From IMG/VR virus record IMGVR_UViG_3300044720_000008, positions 1 to 38,457 of that record: DNA of 38,457 nt; one strand, written 5' to 3'. Made by a program: the position numbers and the translations under genes. The notes below the pieces were generated by a model, which saw only the letters and a list, made by a program, of their open reading frames with translations, searched no databases and was not told the origin of the DNA. The DNA is from a virus. Every line of letters starts with the position of its first letter. The stretch's first letter is position 1. Shown here one piece after another: positions 5,234-13,459 of the stretch.

Positions 5234-6955
5234 GTGGTAGAGACACAGGTACTATCCGAATTTTTTCGCACTATCTGGAGAGAAGAAAAAGGATATGTAT
5301 ATATAGCAACTAAGAATCCAACTAACGGTGAGTGGGGAAGAAAGTTCTTTGAGTGGCCTATCGAAGAACCAATACTTATCCAATCAGTTCTTAGTGATAG
5401 AGCCTCCCAAGAGGTTTACTTCGCTCCATCTATATTCCGAGAACGGTCTTCCCGAAAGGAAGCTGTCCTCGGATCTTTTTGTTTTTGGATTGAGTTTGAT
5501 GGTGCAATGCCTGTAGAGTTTGATGATATCCCTAATCCCTCCATGATTGTACAAACATCTACAGAAACACACCAGCATATCTATTGGTGTGTAGATCAGT
5601 TCATGACTGATGTAGATAAGATTGAACACGTCAATAAATCTTTAGCCTATAAATTCAAAGCTGATGTTTCAGGATGGGATATCAACCAAGTACTTCGTCC
5701 ACCTGAAACGCTTAATCATAAGAAGAAACTCAAAGCTACATTAGTAGCTAAGTCAGATAGATTCCTTAGTTCAGTCGCATTTTCAGATAATCTGCATGTA
5801 AATTTGCCACCGAAAATAGAGGTAGTTGAAGCTCCACTATCTCTTTCAGAGGTGGTGAGAAAATACCCATTCGATAGAAAAGTCTGGGAACTTTTTGTAA
5901 AGGGCACCAACGGAGTAGATCGTTCCAATGGACTTATGTCTCTTGGGTACTCTTTGGCTGAAATGAATTTAACAAATCTTGAGATCTATACGATGTTGTT
6001 AGATGCTGATAAACGCTGGGGCAAGTTTCATAACAGAGACGATCAGCATAGACGACTCACTGATTTGATTGCTGTAGCTAGAGTCAAGTATCCCTATAAG
6101 ATCTCAACCAGTACGCAAGAATCTCTGTTCATTACTATGAGTGACCGTGAGCTTATTACTACCGAAATAAAGGTGGATTGGTTATGGGAGGGGATTCTCC
6201 ATCAGACTGGGTATTTATTGTTGACTGGTCACACAGGCGTGGGGAAATCACAGTTCTCGCTAGACTTCGGCGCCCATCTGGTATTGGGGAAGGAGTTTCT
6301 AGGACGGTCTATAAACTCAAAGAAGAAGGTAGCATTTATCTCCTTGGAGATGGGTCTATTAGAACTGAAAATGGTACGCCAATCTCAGATAAAGAATTAT
6401 ACTGAAGAAGAACAATTACTCATCGCTGAAGGCTTGCGACACCTCCCTGTAGGATATCCTATCTACTTTAATCGTGAAGAAAATAGAGCAATGATTGAAG
6501 AATTGATTCAGCGTGAGGGTATTGAATGTGTGATTTTTGACTCTCTTGGATCAATGACTGAACAAGAGCTGTCGAAGGAGACTGATGCTAAGCTGCTCAT
6601 GGATTGGAATGACCATCTTCGGGCCGAGCTTAGTATCAGTACAGTTATTATTCATCATCACAGAAAAGCCCAATCTGGTAATAAGCGTCCTAATACAATC
6701 TCCGACATATACGGTTCTCACTACTTTACCGCTCGTGCTACAACGGTCATGACTATGTGGGATTCTAAGAAAGCTGGGCTCATAGAAGTATCCTTTCAAA
6801 AAATGAGACTTAGTAAGCGAGAGTCTCCGTGGGCCATAAAAAGAAAAGATGACTTGACATTTGAGATAACATCTGATAAGATAGAGTTCATAGATGATAC
6901 TGTAGATGAGGTAGACATTACTACTCCTGAATCAACGGATGCGTTTGAGTTATGA
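5234..6955 (+). CDS. Bifunctional AEP-type primase / RecA-fold helicase
   Basis: A 573-aa fusion. The N-terminal half (about 1-290) has archaeo-eukaryotic primase signs: WIEFDG (E87, D89) as metal-binding motif, ETHQHIYW (H113, H115) as the nucleotide-binding His motif, and VLRPPETLNHK (153-163) matching the RP(G)TxNxK signature of RepB-like primases. The C-terminal half is a RecA-type ATPase with Walker A TGHTGVGKS (331-339), Walker B VIFDSLGS, and an IIHHHRK motif as in AAA_25/RepA-like helicases. It probably primes and unwinds DNA for the polymerase downstream. GTG 5234 start; GAAAGGG lies 11 nt upstream. Overlaps the polymerase start by 4 bp. Confidence 0.85.
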   Translation: MVETQVLSEFFRTIWREEKGYVYIATKNPTNGEWGRKFFEWPIEEPILIQSVLSDRASQEVYFAPSIFRERSSRKEAVLGSFCFWIEFDGAMPVEFDDIPNPSMIVQTSTETHQHIYWCVDQFMTDVDKIEHVNKSLAYKFKADVSGWDINQVLRPPETLNHKKKLKATLVAKSDRFLSSVAFSDNLHVNLPPKIEVVEAPLSLSEVVRKYPFDRKVWELFVKGTNGVDRSNGLMSLGYSLAEMNLTNLEIYTMLLDADKRWGKFHNRDDQHRRLTDLIAVARVKYPYKISTSTQESLFITMSDRELITTEIKVDWLWEGILHQTGYLLLTGHTGVGKSQFSLDFGAHLVLGKEFLGRSINSKKKVAFISLEMGLLELKMVRQSQIKNYTEEEQLLIAEGLRHLPVGYPIYFNREENRAMIEELIQREGIECVIFDSLGSMTEQELSKETDAKLLMDWNDHLRAELSISTVIIHHHRKAQSGNKRPNTISDIYGSHYFTARATTVMTMWDSKKAGLIEVSFQKMRLSKRESPWAIKRKDDLTFEITSDKIEFIDDTVDEVDITTPESTDAFEL

Positions 6956-8700
6956 CTTTAATCAGCGTAGATAACTTCGATAAGTCATTAGACTTTCTAT
7001 CCTCATTAGATGAGGTAGCCGTTGACACAGAAACTTTCTTTACCGACAGCTGGGACAACAAGCTCATCATCGGTGTTTCTATTTATGGAGAGCGATCCGG
7101 AAAGTCCCTTTCTTGTTACTATCCGTTTCGACACGAATGGGAAAATCGAACGAATTTGTCTATTGATTCGCTCGAAAGATTGGCAAAAACGTTTGATGAA
7201 ATCCATCAAATCTACCATAATGCAAAATTCGACAGACAAGAATTTGTCAAAGACGGTATCTTACTTAAAGGATCGTTCTTTTGCACAATGGTAGCAAGTC
7301 ATATGGTGAACGAGAATGAGAACCATGACTTAGAATACCTAGCTGAGAAGTTTGGTATCGATACACAAGCTAATGCTCGAAAAGACCATCTGCACGAGTT
7401 ACGTAAGCAGATGCTGTGGCATTCTATTCCCCCCGAAGTAATGGTACCTTATGCCTGTCATGACGCTCGTAATACCTATTTCTTAAAGCCAAGAATGCAA
7501 GCTGCTTTAGCTAAACAAGAAATGACACAGCTGTGGCCTACTGAAGAAGCATACTCAGATGCTTTGATGCACATGGAGTGTGTTGGTATTGAAATTGATC
7601 CTGAAATGGCAGAAGAGTTTTCTCTTAAGGCCGCACGTCGTATGGGCGCCATTAAGAAAGAACTCGGCTTTGATCCAGGTAAGCCTCTGCCACTAGCTAC
7701 CAAACTGTTCAAAGAATTGAAATTACCTATTTATGAATTCAGCCCAGGGAAACCAACTAAGCAGTTTCCTAAAGGCAGACCTAAGATGAATGAACCTATT
7801 ATTGATAGGCTCAGTAGAGAAGCTAAGTCACCAGAAGCTGTTAAAGTAATGCAACTTCTGCTTGAGTACAGGGGCCTACAGAAGGCTCGTTCTACTTGGT
7901 ATGATGGTTGGCTTGATAAAATCGACTCTAAGAATAAACTGCACAGTACGTGGCACCAGCACGTAGCAGTAACTACTAGACTCACTTCTGTAAAACCAAA
8001 CATGCAGCAAATTCCTAGAGAAGATGAAGAAATAGGAGCAGCACCTAACCCTAAGAAATTGCTCAGGGCTCCAAAGGGGTATGAACTTTGGCAGGCTGAC
8101 TATAGTCAGATTGAATATCGTTTAGCGGGAGTACTGTCTAATGACCCCATCATTCTCGAAGCCTACAGATCCGGTAGTGATATGCATTCAGCTACCGGAA
8201 ATAGACTGGGACAAACTCGCCAAGCTGCTAAAACAACTAACTTCAGATTTATCTACGAAGGTGGCCCCACAAACTACGCTGAAGATATTGGGTGTACCTT
8301 TGAAGAAGCAAAAAGGGTATATAGCGATTTCCACCAAACCTACCACGTAATGTTCCGCTTTGCTAATAGAGTCAATGCTACTGCTGCTCAACGTGGATAC
8401 ATACGACTGTGGGATGGTAGGCGCAGGCACTTCAAATTTGCATTTGAAACTAAGAAAGCTTGGAACAGTTTAGTGCAGGGCGGTGCTGCGTTAATCTGCA
8501 AACAAGGTCTTATCAGGTGTCATCAAGATGATTCACTACTGTCACGAATGAACTCACAAGTACACGATGCTATCTGGTTCGAGATTCCTGAGTATGCAAT
8601 TCATACCGAACAAGCAAGGATCACAAGACATTTGGAATGGGCAAGTTATGACAGCAGATTCAAAATCAAGTTCCCAGTCGACTGGACCAGACTCGCCTGA
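6952..8700 (+). CDS. Family A DNA polymerase with 3'-5' exonuclease domain
   Basis: Replicative polymerase of 582 aa, compact compared with T7 DNA polymerase (704 aa). The exonuclease domain shows VDTET (Exo I), YHNAKFD (Exo II) and YACHDARNT (Exo III). The polymerase domain shows motif A QADYSQIEYRL, motif B RQAAKTTNFRFIYEG and motif C QVHDAIW. No 5'-3' exonuclease domain is present. It sits directly after the prim-pol/helicase gene with ATGA overlap, giving a minimal two-protein replisome core. Confident family assignment. Confidence 0.95.
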   Translation: MTLISVDNFDKSLDFLSSLDEVAVDTETFFTDSWDNKLIIGVSIYGERSGKSLSCYYPFRHEWENRTNLSIDSLERLAKTFDEIHQIYHNAKFDRQEFVKDGILLKGSFFCTMVASHMVNENENHDLEYLAEKFGIDTQANARKDHLHELRKQMLWHSIPPEVMVPYACHDARNTYFLKPRMQAALAKQEMTQLWPTEEAYSDALMHMECVGIEIDPEMAEEFSLKAARRMGAIKKELGFDPGKPLPLATKLFKELKLPIYEFSPGKPTKQFPKGRPKMNEPIIDRLSREAKSPEAVKVMQLLLEYRGLQKARSTWYDGWLDKIDSKNKLHSTWHQHVAVTTRLTSVKPNMQQIPREDEEIGAAPNPKKLLRAPKGYELWQADYSQIEYRLAGVLSNDPIILEAYRSGSDMHSATGNRLGQTRQAAKTTNFRFIYEGGPTNYAEDIGCTFEEAKRVYSDFHQTYHVMFRFANRVNATAAQRGYIRLWDGRRRHFKFAFETKKAWNSLVQGGAALICKQGLIRCHQDDSLLSRMNSQVHDAIWFEIPEYAIHTEQARITRHLEWASYDSRFKIKFPVDWTRLA

Positions 8701-9004
8701 ACCAAATAAAACTGAACGTCAGATTTGCTTAGAGCAAGCTATTCAATATATCACTAAGAATCGCAATTTAGAATATGGCAGTTCAGAGTCTAACTTTGCC
8801 ATCATTGCAGAATTAATTACACCTATAGTTCGTGATTGTATTGATCCAGTGGATCTTAACTTAGTAATAGTAAAGCCTTATCACGTAGCTCTTATCATGA
8901 ATCAACTGAAATTAGCTAGGATCTTAGAGTCTCCGGGTAAGATGGATAATTGGGTAGATGGTGCAGGCTATCTAGGGTGTGGCTGGGAGTGTGTCGTTCA
9001 TTAA
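8648..9004 (+). CDS. DUF6378-like protein, 118 aa
   Basis: Matches my recollection of the DUF6378 phage family: AIQYITKNRN, then YGSSESNFAIIAE, MNQLKLARI and DNWVDGAGYLGCGWE, a helical protein found near nucleotide-metabolism and replication genes. No catalytic role is known to me. The frame is open further upstream, but ATG 8648 fits best: GGAATGGGC precedes it and it gives a modest 53-bp overlap with the polymerase end. The family label is from memory of the motif pattern. Confidence 0.7.
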   Translation: MTADSKSSSQSTGPDSPEPNKTERQICLEQAIQYITKNRNLEYGSSESNFAIIAELITPIVRDCIDPVDLNLVIVKPYHVALIMNQLKLARILESPGKMDNWVDGAGYLGCGWECVVH

Positions 9005-9014
9005 GAGAGCTAGC

Positions 9015-9335
9015 ATGAATGAGCATGATTTAGATTTATATTTAAAGAATATTGCTAATCGACTAATATATCACATGGAAGAAAGTGGTAGATTCAGAAG
9101 ACTTAGCAACCCAGTAATACCTTCAATCCTGGAAGAGGTATACAAGCCAATAGTAAAGAAAGTATATGACGAATGCAATGATCGTATTGACTTGTATCAG
9201 CGTGAGATAGAATTGCTGAAAGGTGATCTTGAGAGACTAAGAACAGAGAAGGGTCTGATTTTTGTAGGGTTAATAGACGAGTATAGACTCTACTGTAAGA
9301 GGGATGTGCCAGTTGAAGTACCGGAGGAGAGCTAG
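9015..9335 (+). CDS. Helical hypothetical protein, 106 aa
   Basis: Unrecognised. Predicted largely alpha-helical, with a C-terminal coiled-coil stretch (IDLYQREIELLKGDLERLRTE). The open frame begins at 8979, but ATG 9015 (residue 13 of that frame) is preceded by AGAGAG at a good distance and avoids overlapping the previous gene. Small phage proteins of this type are common between replication genes; no partner can be named. Confidence 0.6.
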   Translation: MNEHDLDLYLKNIANRLIYHMEESGRFRRLSNPVIPSILEEVYKPIVKKVYDECNDRIDLYQREIELLKGDLERLRTEKGLIFVGLIDEYRLYCKRDVPVEVPEES

Positions 9336-9381
9336 TGGTATAGGTTGTGCTTTCAACGAAGAAGCAATCGAAAGGATGCTA

Positions 9382-9651
9382 ATGGGTAAGTTCAAGAAGA
9401 AGCCAGTAGTGATTGAAGCAAAGCAATGGGATGGGACATTAGAAGAAGCTACATCTATAATTGATTGGATTCTCGAAAATGAAGGTGTAGCACGCTATAG
9501 TCATTATGAAAAAGCTGTCATTGGTATTGATACTCTTGAAGGTACTATGCTAGCACAAGTAGGGGATTGGATTATCAAAGGTCTTGCTGGAGAATTTTAT
9601 CCCTGCAAAAATGAAATTTTCAAGAACTCCTACGAACAGGTGGACTGGTAA
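9382..9651 (+). CDS. Conserved phage protein (KPVVIEAKQW type), 89 aa
   Basis: Begins MGKFKKKPVVIEAKQW and continues with DTLEGTMLAQVGDWIIKG and GEFYPCKNEIF, a recognisable small phage protein pattern of unknown function widespread in Gram-positive and actinobacterial phages. The frame opens at 9304, but ATG 9382 has AAGG seven bases upstream and matches the conserved N-terminus. The stop overlaps the next ATG (TAATG). Function unknown; the family is recognised only by sequence pattern. Confidence 0.7.
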   Translation: MGKFKKKPVVIEAKQWDGTLEEATSIIDWILENEGVARYSHYEKAVIGIDTLEGTMLAQVGDWIIKGLAGEFYPCKNEIFKNSYEQVDW

Positions 9652-10211
9652 TGCGCATTGTGTTTCTTGATACTGAAACAACTTCATTGGATATTGAAAC
9701 CGGGGAAGTGTGGGAGGTGGGGTGTATTGTTAGAGATACTGATAGAAGCTGGGATGAAGCAGAGTATGAAAAGGAAATGCGCTGGTTTCTTCCACTGTTC
9801 AACTTCAAGAATGCTGATCCCTTTGCACTAGATATCGGTAAGTTCTGGGAGCGTTATGTTTGGCCTGATCCTCAGCAGTACACTAAAGATTATATGGGTG
9901 AGTGGGCTAGGATGTTTATGCAGATGACTAAGGGAGCTTATATTGTTGGTGCTATACCTAGTTTTGATATTGAGCGACTTAACAATCTCTGCATGCGTTA
10001 CGATTATCGTCTCTTTAATCACTACCATCTCGTTGACGTTGAAGCTCTTGCTGCTGGCAAGCTTGGCCTTGCACCTCCTTGGAAGTCTGACGATGTTTTT
10101 CAAGCTCTTGGAATTGACACTAATTCAGATGAATACACACACGGTAAGCATACCGCGCTCGGAGATGCTAGAGTAGTGAGGGATGTATACGATAGTGTAA
10201 TGAAGAAATGA
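9651..10211 (+). CDS. DnaQ-like DEDDh 3'-5' exonuclease, 186 aa
   Basis: DEDDh-type nuclease: FLDTETT near the N-terminus (Exo I, D and E), IPSFDIERLNNLC (Exo II, D), and HTALGDARVV near the C-terminus (Exo III, H and D). Stand-alone exonucleases of this type degrade single-stranded DNA or RNA or proofread. The polymerase already carries its own exonuclease domain, so this enzyme probably has a separate role such as recombination intermediate or host nucleic-acid processing. Start overlaps the upstream stop (TAATG); its stop overlaps the next gene (ATGA). Confidence 0.85.
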   Translation: MRIVFLDTETTSLDIETGEVWEVGCIVRDTDRSWDEAEYEKEMRWFLPLFNFKNADPFALDIGKFWERYVWPDPQQYTKDYMGEWARMFMQMTKGAYIVGAIPSFDIERLNNLCMRYDYRLFNHYHLVDVEALAAGKLGLAPPWKSDDVFQALGIDTNSDEYTHGKHTALGDARVVRDVYDSVMKK

Positions 10212-10561
10212 CTAATCAATTCGGTTGGGTATGCCATATCGAAAATGATAGACGATTCGGATTTGATCGTTTTCGTTTAGTTATAATGCAGAGAAATTAC
10301 AATAGAACTACCGATGTACTTATGTCTGACGGTACTTGGGAAACCGTGCCAGAAATGCAAGTGTTTCCTGAGACAGAAAATAGAACTGTAGGTATTACTT
10401 TTCCTGCGGATACAATCAATGCCTTTGTAGATGCAGTCAAAGAATTCAAGGGCGACAAACTAGATTCCACTACAGAAGTCAAAGTACTTCGGGAATGGCT
10501 TACTGTAGAAAAAGCTAGAGTTGAGGATTTAATTCAGCAAACAATAAGGTTAATGACGTGA
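10208..10561 (+). CDS. Hypothetical protein, 117 aa
   Basis: Unrecognised. Mixed alpha/beta composition, beginning with an aromatic, charged segment (FGWVCHIENDRRFGFDRF) and ending with a helical, acidic region. Coupled to the exonuclease gene by a 4-bp overlap at its start and to the next gene by GTGA at its end. No motif, membrane segment or cysteine pattern gives a function. Confidence 0.65.
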   Translation: MTNQFGWVCHIENDRRFGFDRFRLVIMQRNYNRTTDVLMSDGTWETVPEMQVFPETENRTVGITFPADTINAFVDAVKEFKGDKLDSTTEVKVLREWLTVEKARVEDLIQQTIRLMT

Positions 10562-11019
10562 ACAAAAGAAAAGTAGTACTTATAACAGTAACATTTGATA
10601 ACGGTGAAACTGATACTTTTGAAGTAGACGCCACTATGTCAGAGTCACTCAACGCTAGAAAGAAGGGAGGATTTGCTAATCTACAGGAATGGGTAGAATA
10701 CCACATTACCTGGATTACTTACGTGCAAGATCTTCTGCCTGTAGTAGCAGAGCCCACTATAGAGAAGCGGGATAGGGAGACTCTAAGAGGAATAGCCTGG
10801 TGTAGTCAGCATGGTATGGAACCAGGTGATTGCTTTGCCCAGCATAATCCCTCTACAGCTTTTTCAGGAAAAGCTAATGCTTACCTTAGTTTTAAGTACC
10901 CTAACTTTGCAAGACAAGTGCAAGAGGCTATAACTAAAGGTGTTGAATCTATCTTTCCAGAGTTTGATATCAGTGATTTGAAAGAAGGGTATGGAAATGG
11001 AAATTCGAGAAGCCACTAA
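10558..11019 (+). CDS. Hypothetical protein, 153 aa
   Basis: GTG start at 10558, overlapping the previous stop. The N-terminus has a beta-hairpin-like stretch (VVLITVTFDNGETDTFEVDA), followed by a W-rich segment (EWVEYHITWITYV), and a possible metal site in WCSQHGMEPGDCFAQH. No family recognised. Overlaps the next gene by about 23 bp in another frame. Confidence 0.6.
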   Translation: MNKRKVVLITVTFDNGETDTFEVDATMSESLNARKKGGFANLQEWVEYHITWITYVQDLLPVVAEPTIEKRDRETLRGIAWCSQHGMEPGDCFAQHNPSTAFSGKANAYLSFKYPNFARQVQEAITKGVESIFPEFDISDLKEGYGNGNSRSH

Positions 11020-11302
11020 AGAAGATTTACCCAAAGGAGCTGAAGCTCAATGCCCCATCTGCTGGAGAATATTCAGTAGTGACTCAACCTGTGAACTTCA
11101 TAAACCTTATCGAAAGCCTATTGCAGATGTATGTAAAGAACCTTCTATAATTGGTCTAGTAATGAAAGAACGTAGGGGCCTCGCCATCTGGAGCAGTCCC
11201 CCTGACGAGGGTATGGCACGTCGTCTCTGGCTGGGGCAGAGAGCTGAGGGCCACCCTGAGACGGCTGAGAGCATTCTGGAGCCTCCCCCCGATTTCGGCT
11301 AG
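10997..11302 (+). CDS. Zinc-finger protein of the phage CPxCWRxFxxxxxxxxH type, 101 aa
   Basis: Contains QCPICWRIFSSDSTCELHKPY, then DVCKEP and ERRGLAIWSSP: a C2HC-like layout seen in many actinobacteriophage small proteins (CxxC, F, then H and a later C). ATG 10997 is preferred over 10991 because AAGGG then lies seven bases upstream. The GC-rich 3' end codes a proline-rich tail (EPPPDFG). Zinc binding is inferred; function unknown. The two hairpins at 11301-11344 follow immediately. Confidence 0.65.
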   Translation: MEIREATKEDLPKGAEAQCPICWRIFSSDSTCELHKPYRKPIADVCKEPSIIGLVMKERRGLAIWSSPPDEGMARRLWLGQRAEGHPETAESILEPPPDFG

Positions 11303-11344
11303 TTAACCGTCCCACCGGTCGGTTAATTCCTAAAGGCAGGAATT
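11301..11344 (+). promoter_or_regulatory. Overlapping mutually exclusive hairpins sequestering an RBS
   Basis: Hairpin 1: AGTTAACCG (11301-11309) with CGGTTAATT (11320-11328), one G-U. Hairpin 2: AATTCCT (11325-11331) with AGGAATT (11338-11344), perfect 7 bp. They share AATT at 11325-11328, so only one can form fully. Hairpin 2 buries the AGGA that serves the ATG at 11352. No T-run follows hairpin 1, so a translational rather than transcriptional switch is more likely. Confidence 0.55.
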
Positions 11345-11351
11345 ACTACAT

Positions 11352-11606
11352 ATGACTTACCGAGCAAGACTACTAGATTTGGAAGGACGAGTAGTATATG
11401 AAATAGATATCCCTAATATTAGACGTACTATAGAGGTGTGCGTGGCTAAACCTCAGCCTATCACCTGGTGTTTAGAGGAATTAGATTTCATGGCCCCAGC
11501 TATGAGAGTAGATAATATTAGATTCGAGTTAGAGAGAGTAGCTGGTGATGGTGTACTTATCTACAGAAGGATAACCCCTCTATGGAATTACCCAAAGAGA
11601 TACTAG
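11352..11606 (+). CDS. Hypothetical protein, 84 aa
   Basis: Unrecognised small protein of alternating beta-like stretches (YRARLLDLEGRVVYEIDIP, IRFELERVAGDGVLIYRR), likely a small beta fold. The AGGAA ribosome-binding sequence eight to nine bases upstream lies inside a perfect 7-bp hairpin, suggesting translational control. The 3' end overlaps the RuvC-like gene by 25 bp. Confidence 0.6.
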   Translation: MTYRARLLDLEGRVVYEIDIPNIRRTIEVCVAKPQPITWCLEELDFMAPAMRVDNIRFELERVAGDGVLIYRRITPLWNYPKRY

Positions 11607-11998
11607 CGATTGATCCCGGTAAGCATATGGGCTGGGCTAGATTCATTGATGGAATAATGAAAGAGTTTGGAACTCAACACGATGAAGGTGAAATATACCC
11701 CTGGCTTATTAAGCAGACGCCAAACCTGTTTGTGGTCGAAGACTATAAGATTCGAGACAAAGAACATGGGGGTTTTGATCATCAATGGCAAAGCGTCTTT
11801 CCGGCGCAAGTCATTGGTGCCGTACGCTTTTACGCTCTCATTCGAGGCATACCAGTAGCAATGCAGCAGCCTACTATCAAACGTGCAGCAGCACCTATGG
11901 TGTATGGCAAGCCTTATGAAAAGAAAGTTAACAAACATCATCTTGATGCTTTCTTGCACGGAGCGTACTACATCAAGAAGAATGGATTGGTGTATTAA
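11582..11998 (+). CDS. RuvC-like Holliday junction resolvase, 138 aa
   Basis: RNase H-fold resolvase. LAIDPGKHMGWA gives the first catalytic Asp, VVEDYKI the second acidic residue, and NKHHLDAFLHG the final His/Asp cluster. Phage enzymes of this class resolve branched DNA before packaging. Length is short but normal for phage RuvC-like proteins. ATG 11582 overlaps the preceding gene; the stop overlaps the next ATG (TAATG). Confidence 0.85.
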   Translation: MELPKEILAIDPGKHMGWARFIDGIMKEFGTQHDEGEIYPWLIKQTPNLFVVEDYKIRDKEHGGFDHQWQSVFPAQVIGAVRFYALIRGIPVAMQQPTIKRAAAPMVYGKPYEKKVNKHHLDAFLHGAYYIKKNGLVY

Positions 11999-12234
11999 TG
12001 CCTACAGGAAATCCAGGTAAGCCACATCTAAAGAAGAGAGTTTACATTAAAAGTGGGGATGATGGTTTCGGCAGTAAAGTAGCAAGTGAAATACTAGATG
12101 TTCTTGAAAAGCACTACCCTGATTATGCATTCTATAGAGAAGGAAGTAAGTCTTATTTTACTGTAGAGGACTCTAGTGGAAATTTACGTACCTTTATTGT
12201 TGTCATATATGAGACTGGACCTGGACGCAAATAA
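11998..12234 (+). CDS. Hypothetical protein, 78 aa, last rightward gene
   Basis: Unrecognised small alpha/beta protein (KVASEILDVLEKHYPDYAFY, then SKSYFTVEDSSGNLRTFIVVI). Coupled to the resolvase gene by TAATG. Its stop codon lies 1 nt from the stem of the leftward terminator, so the convergent operons meet here. No function can be given. Confidence 0.65.
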   Translation: MPTGNPGKPHLKKRVYIKSGDDGFGSKVASEILDVLEKHYPDYAFYREGSKSYFTVEDSSGNLRTFIVVIYETGPGRK

Positions 12235-12280
12235 AGCAGCCTCCCGACTCGGTAAAGGGCTAACCGAATCGAGAGACTGC
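12228..12280 (-). terminator. Leftward intrinsic terminator of the late operon
   Basis: Arms 12236-12253 and 12263-12280 with a 9-nt loop. In the leftward RNA all 18 positions pair (three as G-U), and TTTATTT follows the stem; in the rightward RNA the same three positions are C/A mismatches and no T-run follows. The asymmetry assigns it to the minus strand, terminating the late operon after the holin gene. Confidence 0.85.
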
Positions 12281-12309
12281 TCAACGCCCTCTAAGGAAAA
12301 CTATGATTA

Positions 12310-12537
12310 TTAAACAGGTGGAGCAGTTGCAACAGCAGATGAAACAACAGGCCTCACATGATGTCGAATTACAAGGCCAGATAAAAGAGTTACAATTGTG
12401 CTTAGAGCAACTACTTGATCGGCTGATAGATGCAGACCTAAGCTCACCGCAAGGGATAGTATGGCTGAAAGCAGGGTGCCATAAATTGCTGGTTCAGGTG
12501 AATCAGTTGGGGAAGGTAAAGAATTAAGATCTGCCAT
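12310..12537 (-). CDS. Holin-like two-TM protein, 75 aa
   Basis: Two hydrophobic segments (about residues 19-34 and 43-58) separated by the turn HLSADQ, then a short basic tail (IRHHVRP). The pattern of a helix, LTADQ-type turn, second helix and IRxxVxP resembles small holins of actinobacterial phages. It would act in the cytoplasmic membrane to release or activate the endolysin. ATG 12537 overlaps the end of the collagen-like gene by 14 bp with GGTGGTG upstream. Last gene of the late operon, just before its terminator. A rightward frame (12303-12527) lies antisense over most of it. Confidence 0.7.
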   Translation of the reverse strand: MADLNSLPSPTDSPEPAIYGTLLSAILSLAVSLGLHLSADQVVALSTIVTLLSGLVIRHHVRPVVSSAVATAPPV

Positions 12538-13147
12538 TTAACACCACCAATGCTGGGGAAGTAGTTGTAGTTGTGCTACTAGAACTAGTTGAAGTAGAGC
12601 TAGTACTTGTAGAACTACTCGTTGTAGTTGCATCTTGACCGGGAGGTCCTTGTGGCCCTGTTTCTCCAGTTTCTCCTCTTGGACCCTGTATTCCCTGTGG
12701 TCCTGATTCTCCTTGTTTTCCTTGCACTCCTTGTAATCCTTGTGGACCGGGAGGCCCTATAGGACCTTGTATTCCAGGATCACCTTTGGCCCCTTGAACA
12801 CCAGGTAAGCCGTTTAATCCAGGTATACCAGGAGGGCCCGATGGGCCTGTCTTACCCTCCACTGTAGTGTCAATCTTATCTGAGATAGCTGCCTTCTGAG
12901 CAGGGTCATTGGTAGATGCAAGCTGATCATTCAGTTGCTTAACTTGAGTAAGTGCGTTCCTGGCTCTGTTGCGTTCGGTCTTGAGTGCGTTATTGGTAGA
13001 AGCTAGAGAGTATAAAAGGATGACCGTCAGTCCCATGAAGATGAGTAGCAGAACAAGCAGAAGATAGTACCACTTCTTCTCTGAATGTCCGCTGCTTCTC
13101 CGAATCTTCTCGTCGAAGTCTAATGACCGCTCTACAACGTCACTCAT
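12524..13147 (-). CDS. Membrane-anchored collagen-like protein, 207 aa
   Basis: Residues 1-25 are charged, about 26-50 form one TM helix ([20 protein letters not shown]), followed by a coiled-coil-like charged region ([20 protein letters not shown]), then 25 uninterrupted Gly-X-Y triplets, and finally an S/T-only tract. Collagen repeats occur in phage fibres, but here the protein is anchored and lies in the lysis cassette between a TM/coiled-coil protein and the holin. A role spanning the envelope at lysis, or as a surface/exclusion protein, is possible. Start overlaps the upstream gene (ATGA). Confidence 0.8.
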   Translation of the reverse strand: MSDVVERSLDFDEKIRRSSGHSEKKWYYLLLVLLLIFMGLTVILLYSLASTNNALKTERNRARNALTQVKQLNDQLASTNDPAQKAAISDKIDTTVEGKTGPSGPPGIPGLNGLPGVQGAKGDPGIQGPIGPPGPQGLQGVQGKQGESGPQGIQGPRGETGETGPQGPPGQDATTTSSSTSTSSTSTSSSSTTTTTSPALVVLNGRS

Positions 13148-13458
13148 TTTTTATCATCTTCTTCGTACCATTCACGTCTCGTTGCCTTCAGCATAGCAAT
13201 CTCGGACCTGAGTGACACGATCTCCAAATCTTGCTTTGCAATAACCTTCTCGCTTGTATCAAGCCGTAATCTCACGGCTTCAAGTTCTGCCTTCACGTCC
13301 TTATAAGCCTCTCGCAATTCATCCCGCATAGCCCGCCCCTCTTCTCGAAGGGCAATTTCATCTGTTGTTTCTGTTTGTTTTCTGGTAGCAAGATAAGTCA
13401 TGAGTCCAACAATAACAAGGCCGCACGCCCCTAATAATGCAGGCCATACAGCATCCAC
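13144..13458 (-). CDS. Single-TM coiled-coil protein, holin/spanin-like, 104 aa
   Basis: One N-terminal TM helix (about residues 5-24, [20 protein letters not shown]) and a long charged coiled coil (about 36-95) ending in an acidic/lysine tail. This build is seen in phage lysis accessory proteins and some holin-associated proteins. Position directly after the endolysin supports a lysis role, but no family is certain. Start at ATG 13458, 1 nt after the endolysin stop; its end overlaps the collagen-like gene. Confidence 0.65.
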   Translation of the reverse strand: MDAVWPALLGACGLVIVGLMTYLATRKQTETTDEIALREEGRAMRDELREAYKDVKAELEAVRLRLDTSEKVIAKQDLEIVSLRSEIAMLKATRREWYEEDDKK

Positions 13459-13459
13459 A

